A stretch of DNA of 64,000 nucleotides from Polynucleobacter sp. UK-FUSCHL-C3 (GCF_040409815.1 NZ_CP099959.1:1116001-1180000), one strand, 5' to 3'. Counted from the first letter of the stretch, positions 25,104-33,658 are shown. Translations and numbers: made by a program. The notes: a model not told the origin generated them from the sequence alone.

Positions 25104-26465
25104 TCAAACTACTTGTATCTTGAATTTCACAATTGCATTGTTTGCCATACCGAGCTGATTAAACGGTACTGTTTCGGGTTGAATATTGCCACGCATATCA
25201 ATACCACGTGTCTCAATGACGTGATTACCAGCGGTTGCATTCCACGGGAAATCAAACCGAACCCAGGTATAGCGGCCAAGGTTGGGTTGCATGATGGCAG
25301 CGCGCTGCCAAGAGCCATTATCAATGCGGTACTCAACGTGCCGGATGCCGTATTGAGGGGCCCAGGCATAGCCTTTGATTAATTGAGGGCCGGCATTTAG
25401 TTTAGGTAGCTCACCCCGCTTTAATGGGTAGTTTGCGGGAATGGATGGGGACTTTTCCAATACCAACGGTACAGTAATGATGGATTTGATTGGCATCCAA
25501 GCCACCATAGGGCCCTTCACATCCTCAGGGGTCACGCCAATGAACTCATCGGTAGATGCAATGACAGGTGCTTGGTAATCTGGGCCGATGTAGGCCTCAC
25601 CTCTCGTGTTGAGCCGGACCCAGTGGTTGAAATTATCAATCTTAATATCAGTCAACCACTTAATTGACGCAGTACCACCCCAACCTGGAACGACCAGTCG
25701 TACTGGCGCTCCATGATCTGCAGTCAGGTCATTACCGTTCATTTTGTAGCAAATACCAATGTCGTTCGGACGGGACAAAATATCAGACATGGGCATAGGT
25801 CTTCCCATGTCGCTGCCGTCTACTCCTGACCAAAACAGGGCTGACTTGGCATCTTTCTTTAATCCCACTAAGCCAAAGATATGGCTGAGGGAAACATACT
25901 GCCACTCAGCCTGTCCGACCGCGCCGAGCACCCAGTTGCCGCCTGCAACCTTCATCTGATCTTGCTGCTCCCAAAAGAGACTGCGCCCATTACCGTGGCA
26001 TTCCATGGTTGCAATGATGGTTCTGGATGGCATTTTAATGAGGTCATCGTATGTAATATCAATCGACCGATCAACGGCGTTGCCATGTACTTTCATCTTC
26101 CAGTTCTTAGGATCTAAGATGGGCTTTTGCTCCACCATTGGCGTGGGGTAATGATTGCGAACATAAAACTCCTCTACTGGAGTCATATACGTTGTGAAGT
26201 CCCAATAATTTCCGCTGCGTACCGTTGCGCCAATATTTAATAAACGCGAATCATTTTTAAGAAGTGCCTTGCGCGCTGCGGGTGCAGCACCTGCTGGAGC
26301 CGCTCCTGGTGCAGATTGTGCGCCAGCGAATAAGGGAGCAACCGCAGTAGCCGCGCCAATTGCTGCAGCAGACACAAAGAAGCGACGGCGATCGGCTTGT
26401 GGACCAATCTTTAAGGCCTCTTGTACTAACTTGGTTTCTTCTTGTTGCTGTTTTTTGATGGACAT
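25104..26465 (-). CDS. SorA/SoxC-like molybdopterin sulfite dehydrogenase
   Basis: The 453-residue protein starts at ATG 26465 after GGAG and has a Tat signal (RRRFFVSAAAIGAATAVAPL). The sulfite-oxidase fold shows the molybdopterin-binding Cys in MECHGNGRSLFWEQQ, a YNGNDL-like MNGNDLTADHGAPVRLVVPG segment and a C-terminal Mo-co dimerisation domain (residues about 330-450). The MECHGNGRS motif is closer to SoxC than to animal sulfite oxidase. With the cytochrome c downstream it would oxidise sulfite or a sulfane intermediate in the periplasm. No other sox genes are present, so a SorAB-type sulfite role is more likely. Confidence 0.88.
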   Translation of the reverse strand: MSIKKQQQEETKLVQEALKIGPQADRRRFFVSAAAIGAATAVAPLFAGAQSAPGAAPAGAAPAARKALLKNDSRLLNIGATVRSGNYWDFTTYMTPVEEFYVRNHYPTPMVEQKPILDPKNWKMKVHGNAVDRSIDITYDDLIKMPSRTIIATMECHGNGRSLFWEQQDQMKVAGGNWVLGAVGQAEWQYVSLSHIFGLVGLKKDAKSALFWSGVDGSDMGRPMPMSDILSRPNDIGICYKMNGNDLTADHGAPVRLVVPGWGGTASIKWLTDIKIDNFNHWVRLNTRGEAYIGPDYQAPVIASTDEFIGVTPEDVKGPMVAWMPIKSIITVPLVLEKSPSIPANYPLKRGELPKLNAGPQLIKGYAWAPQYGIRHVEYRIDNGSWQRAAIMQPNLGRYTWVRFDFPWNATAGNHVIETRGIDMRGNIQPETVPFNQLGMANNAIVKFKIQVV

Positions 26466-26573
26466 ACAAACTCCTTTTTTAATTAGCGGAAAGTGCAGTA
26501 GCAACTTTGTTTTAATATTTTGATGATCTTAAAACTATAGGTATATATATTGATAGGGTTAACCATTGACTTA

Positions 26574-26594
26574 TTAGTGTTTAAAAGGCACTAA
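26574..26594. promoter_or_regulatory. Candidate ArsR-family operator
   Basis: An inverted repeat TTAGTG-tttaaaagg-CACTAA lies in the divergent region between the sulfite dehydrogenase and ArsR genes. Its position and symmetry suit binding of the ArsR-type dimer. This is a prediction only. Confidence 0.4.
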
Positions 26595-26667
26595 AATTTT
26601 TACCTAGCGTATTAAGTCGTTGAATTTTCAGGGATGACATAATTAAGGAAATGCATTTAAGGAATAG

Positions 26668-26994
26668 ATGAATAACACTGATGCAATCAATGTCTTTTTA
26701 GCCCTCGGACAAGAAACCCGTGTAAATACCTTTCGCCTCATTGTGCAGCGCGGCGACGTGGGCTTAACTCCCAGTGAAATTAGTGAAAAGTTAGGCATTC
26801 CCAATGGGACATTAAGTTTTCATTTGAAAGAGCTGCTTCATGCAAAACTGATTTTGGTTGAGCGACACGGTCGTAATTTGATTTATCGACCCGCTGCAGA
26901 TCAAATAGACAAGCTCAATAATTTTTTATTAGATAACTGCTGTGGCGTTAAGCCATGCACTACGCCTGCAAGAAAAAAGAAAGAGGCGTGTTAA
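26668..26994 (+). CDS. ArsR-family transcriptional regulator
   Basis: The 108-residue winged-helix protein has the ArsR fold: FLALGQETRVNTFRLIVQRG, helix-turn-helix LTPSEISEKLGIPNGTLSFHLKELLHAKLI, then the wing ERHGRNLIYRPA. The C-terminus is Cys-rich (NCCGVKPC...EAC), which could sense arsenite, another metal or reactive sulfur. It is divergent from the sulfite dehydrogenase operon, so sensing a sulfur species and controlling that operon is an attractive inference. The position of the Cys residues differs from the persulfide sensors SqrR/BigR. Confidence 0.9.
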   Translation: MNNTDAINVFLALGQETRVNTFRLIVQRGDVGLTPSEISEKLGIPNGTLSFHLKELLHAKLILVERHGRNLIYRPAADQIDKLNNFLLDNCCGVKPCTTPARKKKEAC

Positions 26995-26999
26995 TTTGC

Positions 27000-27183
27000 T
27001 TAACAGCAGTCGGTTAAAACCGACACCAAAAGGTCAGGGTCAAAAGTTCTTCTGAGTCGCACATAGTTCCTAGGATCCTTCACGCTAGACCCAAGGTCTT
27101 CCCAACGCCGGCCAAGCCCACGCATGATCAAGTCAATAGAACACAATCCTCCAGCCTAGTTTTATATACACCGATATGATATT
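27000..27183. repeat. Flank repeat C, copy 1
   Basis: This stretch starts with a palindrome GTCGGTTAAAACCGAC (27009-27024) and has words such as CACGCTAGACC, GATCAAGTCAAT and CACAATCCTCCAGCCTA before the tRNA fragment. The same order of words precedes the fragment at 41724 and the intact tRNA at 61838. Confidence 0.65.
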
Positions 27184-27226
27184 TGGCCTGCCCAGCACGA
27201 TTCGAACGTGCGACCTCGACCTTAAG
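27184..27226 (-). repeat. tRNA-Arg 3' fragment 7 (variant anticodon stem)
   Basis: The acceptor and T arm equal the intact tRNA, but the variable region and anticodon stem read ACCTCGACCTTAAG instead of ACCTACGCCTTAGAAG. It may come from a different donor tRNA. No attP-like tail follows; the CDGSH gene ends 4 nt away. Confidence 0.85.
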
Positions 27227-27230
27227 TCCT

Positions 27231-27470
27231 TCACAGAGTTTTGTGCATTCCATCACATAGCGGCGCATTAGCCGATTGTTTGCAGCCACAGAAATAAACT
27301 GTTTTACTTTCTGATGCAACAAATTCCAAAGGGGTCATCTCTGTACTTTGATGCGATCCGTCACAAAAAGGTTGAATCTCGCTTAAGCCACAACTACACC
27401 AATAATAAGTCTTATCCTTAACCACTTCAATTGGATACGGAGAATTCTTGGCCGTTTTAATTTTCATCAT
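27231..27470 (-). CDS. CDGSH iron-sulfur domain protein
   Basis: The 79-residue protein contains two CDGSH-type 2Fe-2S motifs: CSCGLSEIQPFCDGSH near residues 25-40 and CGCKQSANAPLCDGMH near 61-76. Each has the Cys-x-Cys...Cys...His ligand set. Tandem CDGSH proteins are found in bacteria and are thought to act in redox or iron homeostasis. The gene ends at the edge of the tRNA fragment. The start is one of two consecutive ATGs preceded by a G-rich GGGGGC stretch. Confidence 0.92.
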   Translation of the reverse strand: MMKIKTAKNSPYPIEVVKDKTYYWCSCGLSEIQPFCDGSHQSTEMTPLEFVASESKTVYFCGCKQSANAPLCDGMHKTL

Positions 27471-27700
27471 GCCCCCATGGTGACTCGAGTAATCTGCCGT
27501 TTAAATGTAATCCTTATTACAAAGCCTTGCAACATGTTGCAAAGCAACATCTCAACCTCACTAGTTTTAGGACTTGGTTTATAACTCCGCATTTGATTAA
27601 AAGCTTGATGTTGCAAATACAAATCTTTTAGTACGCGCTCAATAGATTAGGTGTAAGGTAGCTATAGTAGTTAACTTTGCTAAAAGCAAAAGGAGGGTTT

Positions 27701-27940
27701 ATGTACATATATCCCAAAAAAATAGAGTCAATAACCCATAAAATTATTCGCCTACCAAAGTCTCGCTTAGATAAAGCCAAAGAATGGTTATTCGATCTCA
27801 AACAGGGATTGAAGGACTTCCTTACGTCAGCTCCTTTATGGCAATGGGCCATTGGCAGCATTGTTATTTTTGGGGCATACACTTTCTTTAATGGCTACTT
27901 CTCAGACTTTTGGCGATCTTTTAACCCCTTATATCGTTAA
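27701..27940 (+). CDS. Small single-pass membrane protein
   Basis: The 79-residue protein starts at ATG 27701 after a near-perfect AGGAGGG ribosome site. It has a basic N-terminal half (KSRLDKAKEWLFDLKQGLKD) and one hydrophobic helix (WAIGSIVIFGAYTFF) near residues 47-62, then an aromatic-rich tail. No family is recognised. It lies between the CDGSH gene and the small-protein pair of the same module. Location in the inner membrane is expected. Confidence 0.7.
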   Translation: MYIYPKKIESITHKIIRLPKSRLDKAKEWLFDLKQGLKDFLTSAPLWQWAIGSIVIFGAYTFFNGYFSDFWRSFNPLYR

Positions 27941-28107
27941 AACTACCCGAAGGTGGAATTTATGTTGACAGGTTTCCCGAGGTAACGCAGTTACTTCATC
28001 AGTAATAGCACAAGCACGAATTGAATTACAAAAGACGCACATTTATTATTAATAGTTGATTAATTAGTCTTGACGCATCCAAAAAGCAAGCATAGGATGG
28101 AATTGCA

Positions 28108-28266
28108 GTGTACAGAGATCGTATGCCCTGCGCTGGCTTTAATGCCAACTACCATGCCTATATCTATATAGGCATTCAAAAGGGTTGAAACATCTAACTT
28201 TCAACTTCTTAAAAAGCTACTTTATAAGAGTAGTAAAGCATGACGGTAACTCCGTCATGCTTTTAT
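28108..28266 (+). other. Possible small RNA or 26-codon gene with terminator
   Basis: A short frame from GTG 28108 to TGA 28186 would encode VYRDRMPCAGFNANYHAYIY plus six residues, behind AGGATGG. It is followed at 28235-28264 by an excellent terminator, AAAGCATGACGG-taact-CCGTCATGCTTTT, ending in a T run. Either a tiny peptide gene or a small non-coding RNA would explain a strong terminator in an otherwise empty stretch of about 570 bases (27941-28511). Confidence 0.4.
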
Positions 28267-28511
28267 TTTTCCGCTAAAGCATCATTTCGGATTTTTAGTG
28301 GGTGCTTACTTATATCGATTGCTATTTTGATGCTTCGCAATATAATTTCATCTGCTAAGAAACCTTCAAATTAATTGGACAAACGAGTCTGCTAGGTTCA
28401 GGATAAATACATGTCAATGGATTGGCTGAGTATGTCCACGTTCTTGTTTCGATACAGCATACATTTCTCAATTCATTGGCAACCATTTTTATTTTATTAA
28501 AGGAGTGGGCC

Positions 28512-28685
28512 ATGCATCCTCGCCAACTAGAGATAGAGGAAGATAGTCTTCCAGAGAAACTCTTGGAACTTCAAAACAACGAATTAGTGCAAGAACGCCT
28601 TATTTGGCAACACCTGACTAGGCGAAAAATTAATGAAATGAACCATATTCCTGATGAGGACTATGCAGACTGGGGTGATGATTAA
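28512..28685 (+). CDS. Small acidic protein with RxxWQ motif, family member 3
   Basis: The 57-residue product starts at ATG 28512 behind AGGAG. It reads MHPRQLEIEEDSLPEKLLEL, then ELVQERLIWQHLTRRKINEM, then the acidic end DEDYADWGDD. The ERLIWQH core links it to the products of 20883 and 14455. The YRYKV-type gene follows 13 nt later on the same strand, making a two-gene cassette. Function unknown. Confidence 0.65.
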   Translation: MHPRQLEIEEDSLPEKLLELQNNELVQERLIWQHLTRRKINEMNHIPDEDYADWGDD

Positions 28686-28698
28686 AAGGCGATGCTCA

Positions 28699-28896
28699 AT
28701 GAAAATGACTGTCTATCGTTACAAAGTTTATGACCGCCAGCATGATGACTTAGCTCATATTCCACCTCACTATGCGACACGAGAATATATTGAAGAACTA
28801 GAAAGGACGACCGTCATCGAATATGACTCTTTAGAAGTAGATGAATCTGATCTAGATAGCCATGGACGGATCGCTGTAAGAAATGAAGGGCAGTAA
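28699..28896 (+). CDS. Small YRYKV-type acidic protein, family member 2
   Basis: The 65-residue product starts at ATG 28699 (MKMTVYRYKVYDRQHDDLAH) and ends EVDESDLDSHGRIAV plus RNEGQ. It matches the 60-residue product of 20302-20484 along its full length. A longer start upstream at 28654 would overlap the preceding gene and lacks support from the paralogue. The strong conservation of protein sequence between modules supports a real function, still unknown. Confidence 0.7.
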   Translation: MKMTVYRYKVYDRQHDDLAHIPPHYATREYIEELERTTVIEYDSLEVDESDLDSHGRIAVRNEGQ

Positions 28897-28973
28897 ATCA
28901 GCGTTGCTTGTATCGCCACATGACTGGCACTGGTGTGAATTTCTTAGTACTTTAAGCGAGCAACCTATTAACA

Positions 28974-29047
28974 AACTGTGCAATCACTGTGCAATGGACT
29001 AAAGCAGCACCATATCTACTGCATCCGCTTTTATTACTTAAGATTTT
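28974..29047 (-). repeat. Flank repeat B, copy 1, with decamer pair
   Basis: Two ACTGTGCAAT decamers (28975-28995) are followed by GGACTAAAGCAGC, CTGCATCCGCTT and TTACTTAAGA up to the tRNA fragment. The same string precedes the fragment at 56834. Decamers on this side too would fit integrase arm sites on both sides of the core. Confidence 0.65.
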
Positions 29048-29092
29048 TGGCCTGCCCAGCACGATTCGAACGTGCGAACTCGGCCTTAGAAG
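29048..29092 (-). repeat. tRNA-Arg 3' fragment 8 (variant)
   Basis: The copy matches the intact tRNA except for AACTCGGCC in place of ACCTACGCC in the variable region and anticodon stem. It is followed by the attP-like tail. Confidence 0.9.
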
Positions 29093-29170
29093 AATTCGTG
29101 GCTGCTGGAATATCTTTATATTTCAATAGCTTACAGCTTAAAAATGTCACTGTGTAATAAACTGTGCAAT
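29093..29170 (-). repeat. Conserved attP-like tail with tandem decamers, copy 4
   Basis: AATTCGTGGCTGCT...TTTCAATAGCTTACAGC ends in the decamer pair ACTGTGTAAT-aa-ACTGTGCAAT at 29149-29170. Confidence 0.7.
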
Positions 29171-29185
29171 AGGTTTTGTCGGGTA

Positions 29186-29236
29186 AACCAAAAAAACCCA
29201 CCCGAATTAACTAAGTACATTCGGGTGGTTTTGGAG
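29186..29236 (-). terminator. Rho-independent terminator after the His-rich gene
   Basis: The stem CCACCCGAAT...ATTCGGGTGG is perfect over 10 bp and is followed on the minus strand by a T run. It lies just downstream of the stop of the minus-strand His-rich gene. Confidence 0.8.
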
Positions 29237-29247
29237 TCTTATTAAAA

Positions 29248-29484
29248 TTAATGCTTCTTGTGATCTGGGTGCTCGGGATGCAAGGCACAATGAGTCTTTG
29301 TATGATGCTTAGTAGCATGCTCATGATGATCATGAGCATGAAGGGCATGGCCATGCGCCATTTTATGATGATGAGCCGCTTTATGATGATCACCTGATTC
29401 ATGGGCTTTATGGGCCTCTTTATGATGGTGGGCGGCCGCCTCATGATGTTTAGCAGCGTGGTGATGGTGGTCATGTTTAGACAT
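29248..29484 (-). CDS. Histidine-rich small protein, probable metal store
   Basis: The 78-residue product starts MSKHDHHHHAAKHHEAAAHH and continues in His, Ala, Lys and Glu-rich repeats. His makes up a large share of all residues. Such proteins bind Ni2+, Zn2+ or Cu2+ in the cytoplasm; no signal peptide is present. AAGGA lies 5 nt before the ATG. Low-complexity codon use (CAT/CAC tracts) produces long shadow frames. It is alone between the attP-like tail and the phosphonate operon. Confidence 0.75.
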   Translation of the reverse strand: MSKHDHHHHAAKHHEAAAHHHKEAHKAHESGDHHKAAHHHKMAHGHALHAHDHHEHATKHHTKTHCALHPEHPDHKKH

Positions 29485-29775
29485 ATCTTTCCTTATCAAT
29501 TAACAAAGCAAAATGCTCAGTTAATTCATATTGCTCCCTTACATTATAAAAATAACTAAGGAATACCCTTTGTTCTAAAAAAAGGTGGTTAATTTAGTAA
29601 ATACAGCGACGATGAAGTCTTATATCCATCATCAGCAGGCGATTGTCGGGTAAACCGACATTCTCAAGCATCCTTTTAAGGTCAAAGTGACGTCATTCAG
29701 TCCAAGTGGGATATTTACACTAGAGCGGCACTAGAAATAAGGACAGTTCAGTAGAAATAGTAATTCGCCGTCTCT

Positions 29776-30627
29776 TTAGCTTTCAAGTTTAATCAAAATC
29801 ACTCCTGCGAATATCAATAAAACTCCAATCCACTTATATTTTCCGAACTGTTCTTTGAGAAAAAAGATGGCAATTAAAAAAACGAATAAGACTGATAATT
29901 CTCTTAATGCAGCAACAACTCCAATAGGAGCGACAGTCATTGCCCATAGTGCTATACCGTATGAACTGATAGTTGCAATCGCGCTACTTAAAAAGAATGG
30001 CCAGCGCTTGATTGAATACTGTCTAATCGCTTTTATTGACCGTAAGCGCTGATTAAAAATAATGATTGAATATAAAAATCCATCTATAAATAACAGCATA
30101 GCAATATATGAAAAAGGGTTTTGAGAGGCTCGCACCCCAAGACCATCGACAATTGTATAGAGTGCTATGACCAAGGCATTTAGAAGCGAAAAAGATATTG
30201 CTTTAATTAAATTTTGATTTTTTTGGGATACGGTACTTAAAAAAATTAAACCAAATCCGATGAAAAAAATTGCGGTAGTTTGATACAAGGTAAAGCTATC
30301 TTCATTCAAGATAATAGACAAGACCAGCAAAATAAGAGGCGCAACTCCCCGCATGATTGGGTAAGTGAGGGACATCTCACCCCATTGATATGCGTTAGCC
30401 AAGGAATAGTAATAAATAATATGTAAGGCTAAGGAGACGGCTATGTATGGCCATACAGATTGATCAGGAATTCCAAAAATTATTAAGGCCGGGAGTACCA
30501 AAATACTTCCGGTTAAATTCATCAGAGATGTCTCTAATGGCTTATCTGGGGATAATTTAATCTGCGTATTCCAGAATGCATGCAATAAAGCACCAAATAG
30601 AACAACTAAAAAAATTGTTGTATTCAA
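29776..30627 (-). CDS. EamA/DMT transporter of the phosphonate operon
   Basis: The 283-residue protein has ten hydrophobic segments and two EamA halves (first about 5-130, second about 145-280). It is the last gene of the phosphonate operon, 2 nt from phnX. It resembles the membrane protein repeatedly found with phosphonate degradation genes (phosphonate utilization associated putative membrane protein). It may export a product such as acetaldehyde-derived or amine compounds, or import a phosphonate. The function is inferred only from the context. Confidence 0.8.
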   Translation of the reverse strand: MNTTIFLVVLFGALLHAFWNTQIKLSPDKPLETSLMNLTGSILVLPALIIFGIPDQSVWPYIAVSLALHIIYYYSLANAYQWGEMSLTYPIMRGVAPLILLVLSIILNEDSFTLYQTTAIFFIGFGLIFLSTVSQKNQNLIKAISFSLLNALVIALYTIVDGLGVRASQNPFSYIAMLLFIDGFLYSIIIFNQRLRSIKAIRQYSIKRWPFFLSSAIATISSYGIALWAMTVAPIGVVAALRELSVLFVFLIAIFFLKEQFGKYKWIGVLLIFAGVILIKLES

Positions 30628-30629
30628 GT

Positions 30630-31442
30630 TTAATTTTTTGGAAATTCACCTCTTGAAATCAGCTCATTAATTTCATCAATAATGGGCAATAAATCTGCAA
30701 CGGAATCTATCACGAAATCAGGTTTCATTTCTTGCATATTCATTCTAGCTACATTTTTAAGGCGATCAGCTTCAACGACTGGCAATGCCTCTAACTCCTC
30801 AAGAGATAGTCCAAGCATATTTCCACTAACTGCGACGCCAACAGTCCAGCAGCCAAATGACTTACCCTCTTCAATCCCTGGCTGCGTATCATCTACCTTA
30901 ATGAATGAAAGCGGATTATCCAAACCTAGTTGTCTGGCGCATTTAATCATCATTTGAGCGGATGGTCGACCCAATGGGGTATCTCCTGAATAAGAGAAGA
31001 CATCAACTTCATACCCTTGCTTTTTAGCTATTGGCAGCAATAAATCTAAGAGCTCTCTGGTATATCCAGTTGTTGAGCCAATTTTAATGTCACGCTCACG
31101 CAATGCTTTTGCTAGTGTAGCTACTCCTGGAATTAATTGACCACATTCCAGAATACTTATCTTATTCATCGGTACAAAAATATCTAAAAGCCGATCAACA
31201 TCAGCATCGGTATGGGATATTTTATGAATCTTAAGCCATTGACTTTGAACTTCAGGAAGATTCAAAAGAAAATTGATATGCTCCCATTTAGATACTCCCA
31301 TCGGGATACGGGCTTGAGCAATAGTCATCTCAATTCCTTCAGACTCGAATAATTTGACGAAAGCACCCATAGGAGCTCTGCTACCATAATCGACCGTCGT
31401 TCCAGCCCAATCAAAAATAACTGCTTTCACCGAAGTATTCAT
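30630..31442 (-). CDS. phnX: Phosphonoacetaldehyde hydrolase (phosphonatase)
   Basis: The 270-residue HAD enzyme starts at ATG 31442, two nt after the previous stop; a start at 31457 would overlap. Motifs: nucleophile Asp in VIFDWAGTTVDYGSRAPMGA, the Schiff-base Lys in PMGVSKWEHI, GSTTGYTRELL (motif II) and DDTQPGIEEGKSFGCWTVGV (motif IV). It splits phosphonoacetaldehyde into acetaldehyde and phosphate in the cytoplasm. It is the central step of the operon, fed by the oxidoreductase upstream and not by a PhnW transaminase. Confidence 0.94.
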   Translation of the reverse strand: MNTSVKAVIFDWAGTTVDYGSRAPMGAFVKLFESEGIEMTIAQARIPMGVSKWEHINFLLNLPEVQSQWLKIHKISHTDADVDRLLDIFVPMNKISILECGQLIPGVATLAKALRERDIKIGSTTGYTRELLDLLLPIAKKQGYEVDVFSYSGDTPLGRPSAQMMIKCARQLGLDNPLSFIKVDDTQPGIEEGKSFGCWTVGVAVSGNMLGLSLEELEALPVVEADRLKNVARMNMQEMKPDFVIDSVADLLPIIDEINELISRGEFPKN

Positions 31443-31444
31443 AA

Positions 31445-32587
31445 TCACCCTAACCATTCATCAAAATTATCTTTTGCAAGTCCAAAAGCTGTACTTGCCC
31501 CTGTTCCACTACTTACTATTACGACTCTCATTGTTGGAGATACTTTTTCAATCAATGCATCGAATGCATTGGAGACTGGATAGACCCCAGTCCAACGTTC
31601 AATCACCATATGCTCTGTAATACTTAAAACTTGGTACATTAGTTTAATAATCAGTCGTTCAATTTTGTCACTTGCAAATACATTTTCAGAAGATCCATAA
31701 TGATGGGAATCTCCAACCACGAGACTACCATCCGCACTTTGTACGACAATCAAATGAATACCCTCTTTGACATATTCAGGCATCTCTATTGCAATGCGCT
31801 CTTTAAGAGTTTTAGCTTCAGGCAACTCTGACCAACCTAAGTATCTAGCCAAGCTGTTATCGGTCATGACACTTCCAGGCAGTTTGAAGCCTTCCTGAAC
31901 CTTGATTCTGAGCATTTGGAGCGTACAGAGCTTCAAATCATGTTTCTCAATATAAGGTTTGGCTATCCCCGTTAACTCAGCGCCGGGACAAACCACAATT
32001 TTTTGAGCATCAAATTGATTATTTGAGGTGTGAACAAATGAGCCATCAATGAATAAGACTTCGGTCTCCCAATAAAAATCTACACCTATTGTGTTTTGCA
32101 AATAATTCGCTAACTGAGGGATGGCCTCTTTGGATTCCACCCTAAATTCATAGGGGCTATAGAAAAGTCCTGCAGCTTGATTAAGCCTCAGAGAACCAAT
32201 ATTTTTAAAGCCCAGTCTGGGCAGCGCCGAAAAGTCATCTGAGCTAAAAAGCGCACAACCCTCTCCCATCTCGGTTTTTAAAAATGCCTGCGCAACATCA
32301 AATGCTTCAGACCTATTACAAACTACCCAAGAGCCATTATGAATAATTGGGATACCTGCCTTTTGAGTAATTTCATGCCAAACATGTCGAGAATACATGG
32401 CGCGCCGCCATGTATCTCGACTTGACTGTCCAGATACTGTAATAAATCCAAAGTTTCTTATAGATGCGCCAACACAACGAGAATTTTTCTCAACAACTGC
32501 AACTTTTAAACCTCGTTTAGAGGCTTCGTATGCATGAGCCAATCCCACAATACCTGCTCCAACAACTAATAAATCATATGTTTTCAT
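31445..32587 (-). CDS. FAD-dependent oxidoreductase of phosphonate catabolism (PbfD-like)
   Basis: The 380-residue protein has a Rossmann motif (YDLLVVGAGIVGLAHAYEAS) and the DAO-type flavoprotein fold with the closing VIVSSGTGASTAFGLAKDN. It matches the TIGR03364-type oxidoreductases confined to phosphonate operons. Related enzymes (PbfD) oxidise 2-aminoethylphosphonate or its N-methyl form to phosphonoacetaldehyde. Because no phnW transaminase is present, this enzyme is the likely supplier of the PhnX substrate. It overlaps the Fe-ADH gene by 14 nt. Confidence 0.85.
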   Translation of the reverse strand: MKTYDLLVVGAGIVGLAHAYEASKRGLKVAVVEKNSRCVGASIRNFGFITVSGQSSRDTWRRAMYSRHVWHEITQKAGIPIIHNGSWVVCNRSEAFDVAQAFLKTEMGEGCALFSSDDFSALPRLGFKNIGSLRLNQAAGLFYSPYEFRVESKEAIPQLANYLQNTIGVDFYWETEVLFIDGSFVHTSNNQFDAQKIVVCPGAELTGIAKPYIEKHDLKLCTLQMLRIKVQEGFKLPGSVMTDNSLARYLGWSELPEAKTLKERIAIEMPEYVKEGIHLIVVQSADGSLVVGDSHHYGSSENVFASDKIERLIIKLMYQVLSITEHMVIERWTGVYPVSNAFDALIEKVSPTMRVVIVSSGTGASTAFGLAKDNFDEWLG

Positions 32588-33656
32588 GTGATTGTGTAAA
32601 ACCTACAAAGTTTCTTCCTCGCGGCGAAGATTTAGCCATGCTAATTCTGTGATGTATTTCAGACGTCATATTTAATGGATCATAAGACTTAATGCCAAGA
32701 TTATCTAACCATCTAACCATATCTATCGGCGAATCAAAAAAATCCCCAATCGCTTGATGAATAAAATCACAAACCAGACGATTATTTGGAGTATCCAATA
32801 CAAGCTGCCAGACAACTGGCAGCCAACTTGCACATGCATAACCATGCGAAACTTGTTTGCCAAGGGTGTCCTCATAGGAAAGACTATGAGCTAAAGCCGT
32901 CTGAGTCTGTGACATTGCCATTCCAGCTAATAAGGCACCTTCGCTTAAGGCAAGACGTGCAATACGGCTGTTTAAATTGTTTTTTATCACTGAAAGCTGA
33001 GGACATATCTTTTGACATGCATCTATTGCTAAACGCCGAGTATCATCATTTGCGTGGATATTCCATATTGATTCAAGCGCATGAGATAGTGCATCCAACG
33101 CTGAATCACGCGTTAAAATCCAAGGGGCTCCATAACAAAGTTGAGGATCTACGATGGCAAAATCTGCATAAACTTGATTACCGAATAAAGAATGCTTGGT
33201 TTTATGCTTAAAATCCCAAATGGTCGCTGTTCCAGTAATTTCACTACCAGTGCCAGCTGTTGTTGGCATCAAAATCAAAGGGTGACGTTTACAGTCTTCA
33301 GTCACTTTGTCTAAGGCAATATTCAGATTTTCTTTTAACCAATTTGGGTTCAAAGAGGAAAATCGCAATACCTTAAGAAAGTCCATCAAACTTCCACCGC
33401 CAATCCCCAAAATGACACAATCTTTGACCTGATTATTGCGTGCGTTCTCATGTTGAGCTGCAGAAACGGCATCTAAATCAGGCATTCCCATTTCATAAAT
33501 ATGCTGAGAAACAATTCGACCGCCTAATTGACTTTTGATTTTAAAAAGGATTTCTTTATTAATTTCAGGTATATGCCAAATGCTGAATTTTTTATGGGGG
33601 TATAAGTTGTTGAGTTCATTAATTGAATTTACGCCCAATGAAATAGAAGGATTCAT
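32574..33656 (-). CDS. Phosphonate-associated iron-containing alcohol dehydrogenase
   Basis: The 360-residue protein belongs to the Fe-ADH family: NAD-binding GIGGGSLMDFLKVLRF, the TAGTGSEITGTATIWD motif, and metal ligands in DALSHALESIWNIH and HSLSYEDTLGKQVSHGYACA. It matches the phosphonate-metabolism-associated group. It could interconvert phosphonoacetaldehyde and 2-hydroxyethylphosphonate, or reduce the acetaldehyde formed by PhnX. The direction and substrate are unproven. It lies between phnE and the FAD enzyme with 2-nt spacing or overlap. Confidence 0.87.
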   Translation of the reverse strand: MNPSISLGVNSINELNNLYPHKKFSIWHIPEINKEILFKIKSQLGGRIVSQHIYEMGMPDLDAVSAAQHENARNNQVKDCVILGIGGGSLMDFLKVLRFSSLNPNWLKENLNIALDKVTEDCKRHPLILMPTTAGTGSEITGTATIWDFKHKTKHSLFGNQVYADFAIVDPQLCYGAPWILTRDSALDALSHALESIWNIHANDDTRRLAIDACQKICPQLSVIKNNLNSRIARLALSEGALLAGMAMSQTQTALAHSLSYEDTLGKQVSHGYACASWLPVVWQLVLDTPNNRLVCDFIHQAIGDFFDSPIDMVRWLDNLGIKSYDPLNMTSEIHHRISMAKSSPRGRNFVGFTQSHENI

Positions 33657-33658
33657 CT

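Noticed and set aside
29211..29474. Second long minus-strand frame in the His-rich gene
   Set aside because: It is a shadow caused by the low-complexity CAT/CAC repeats.
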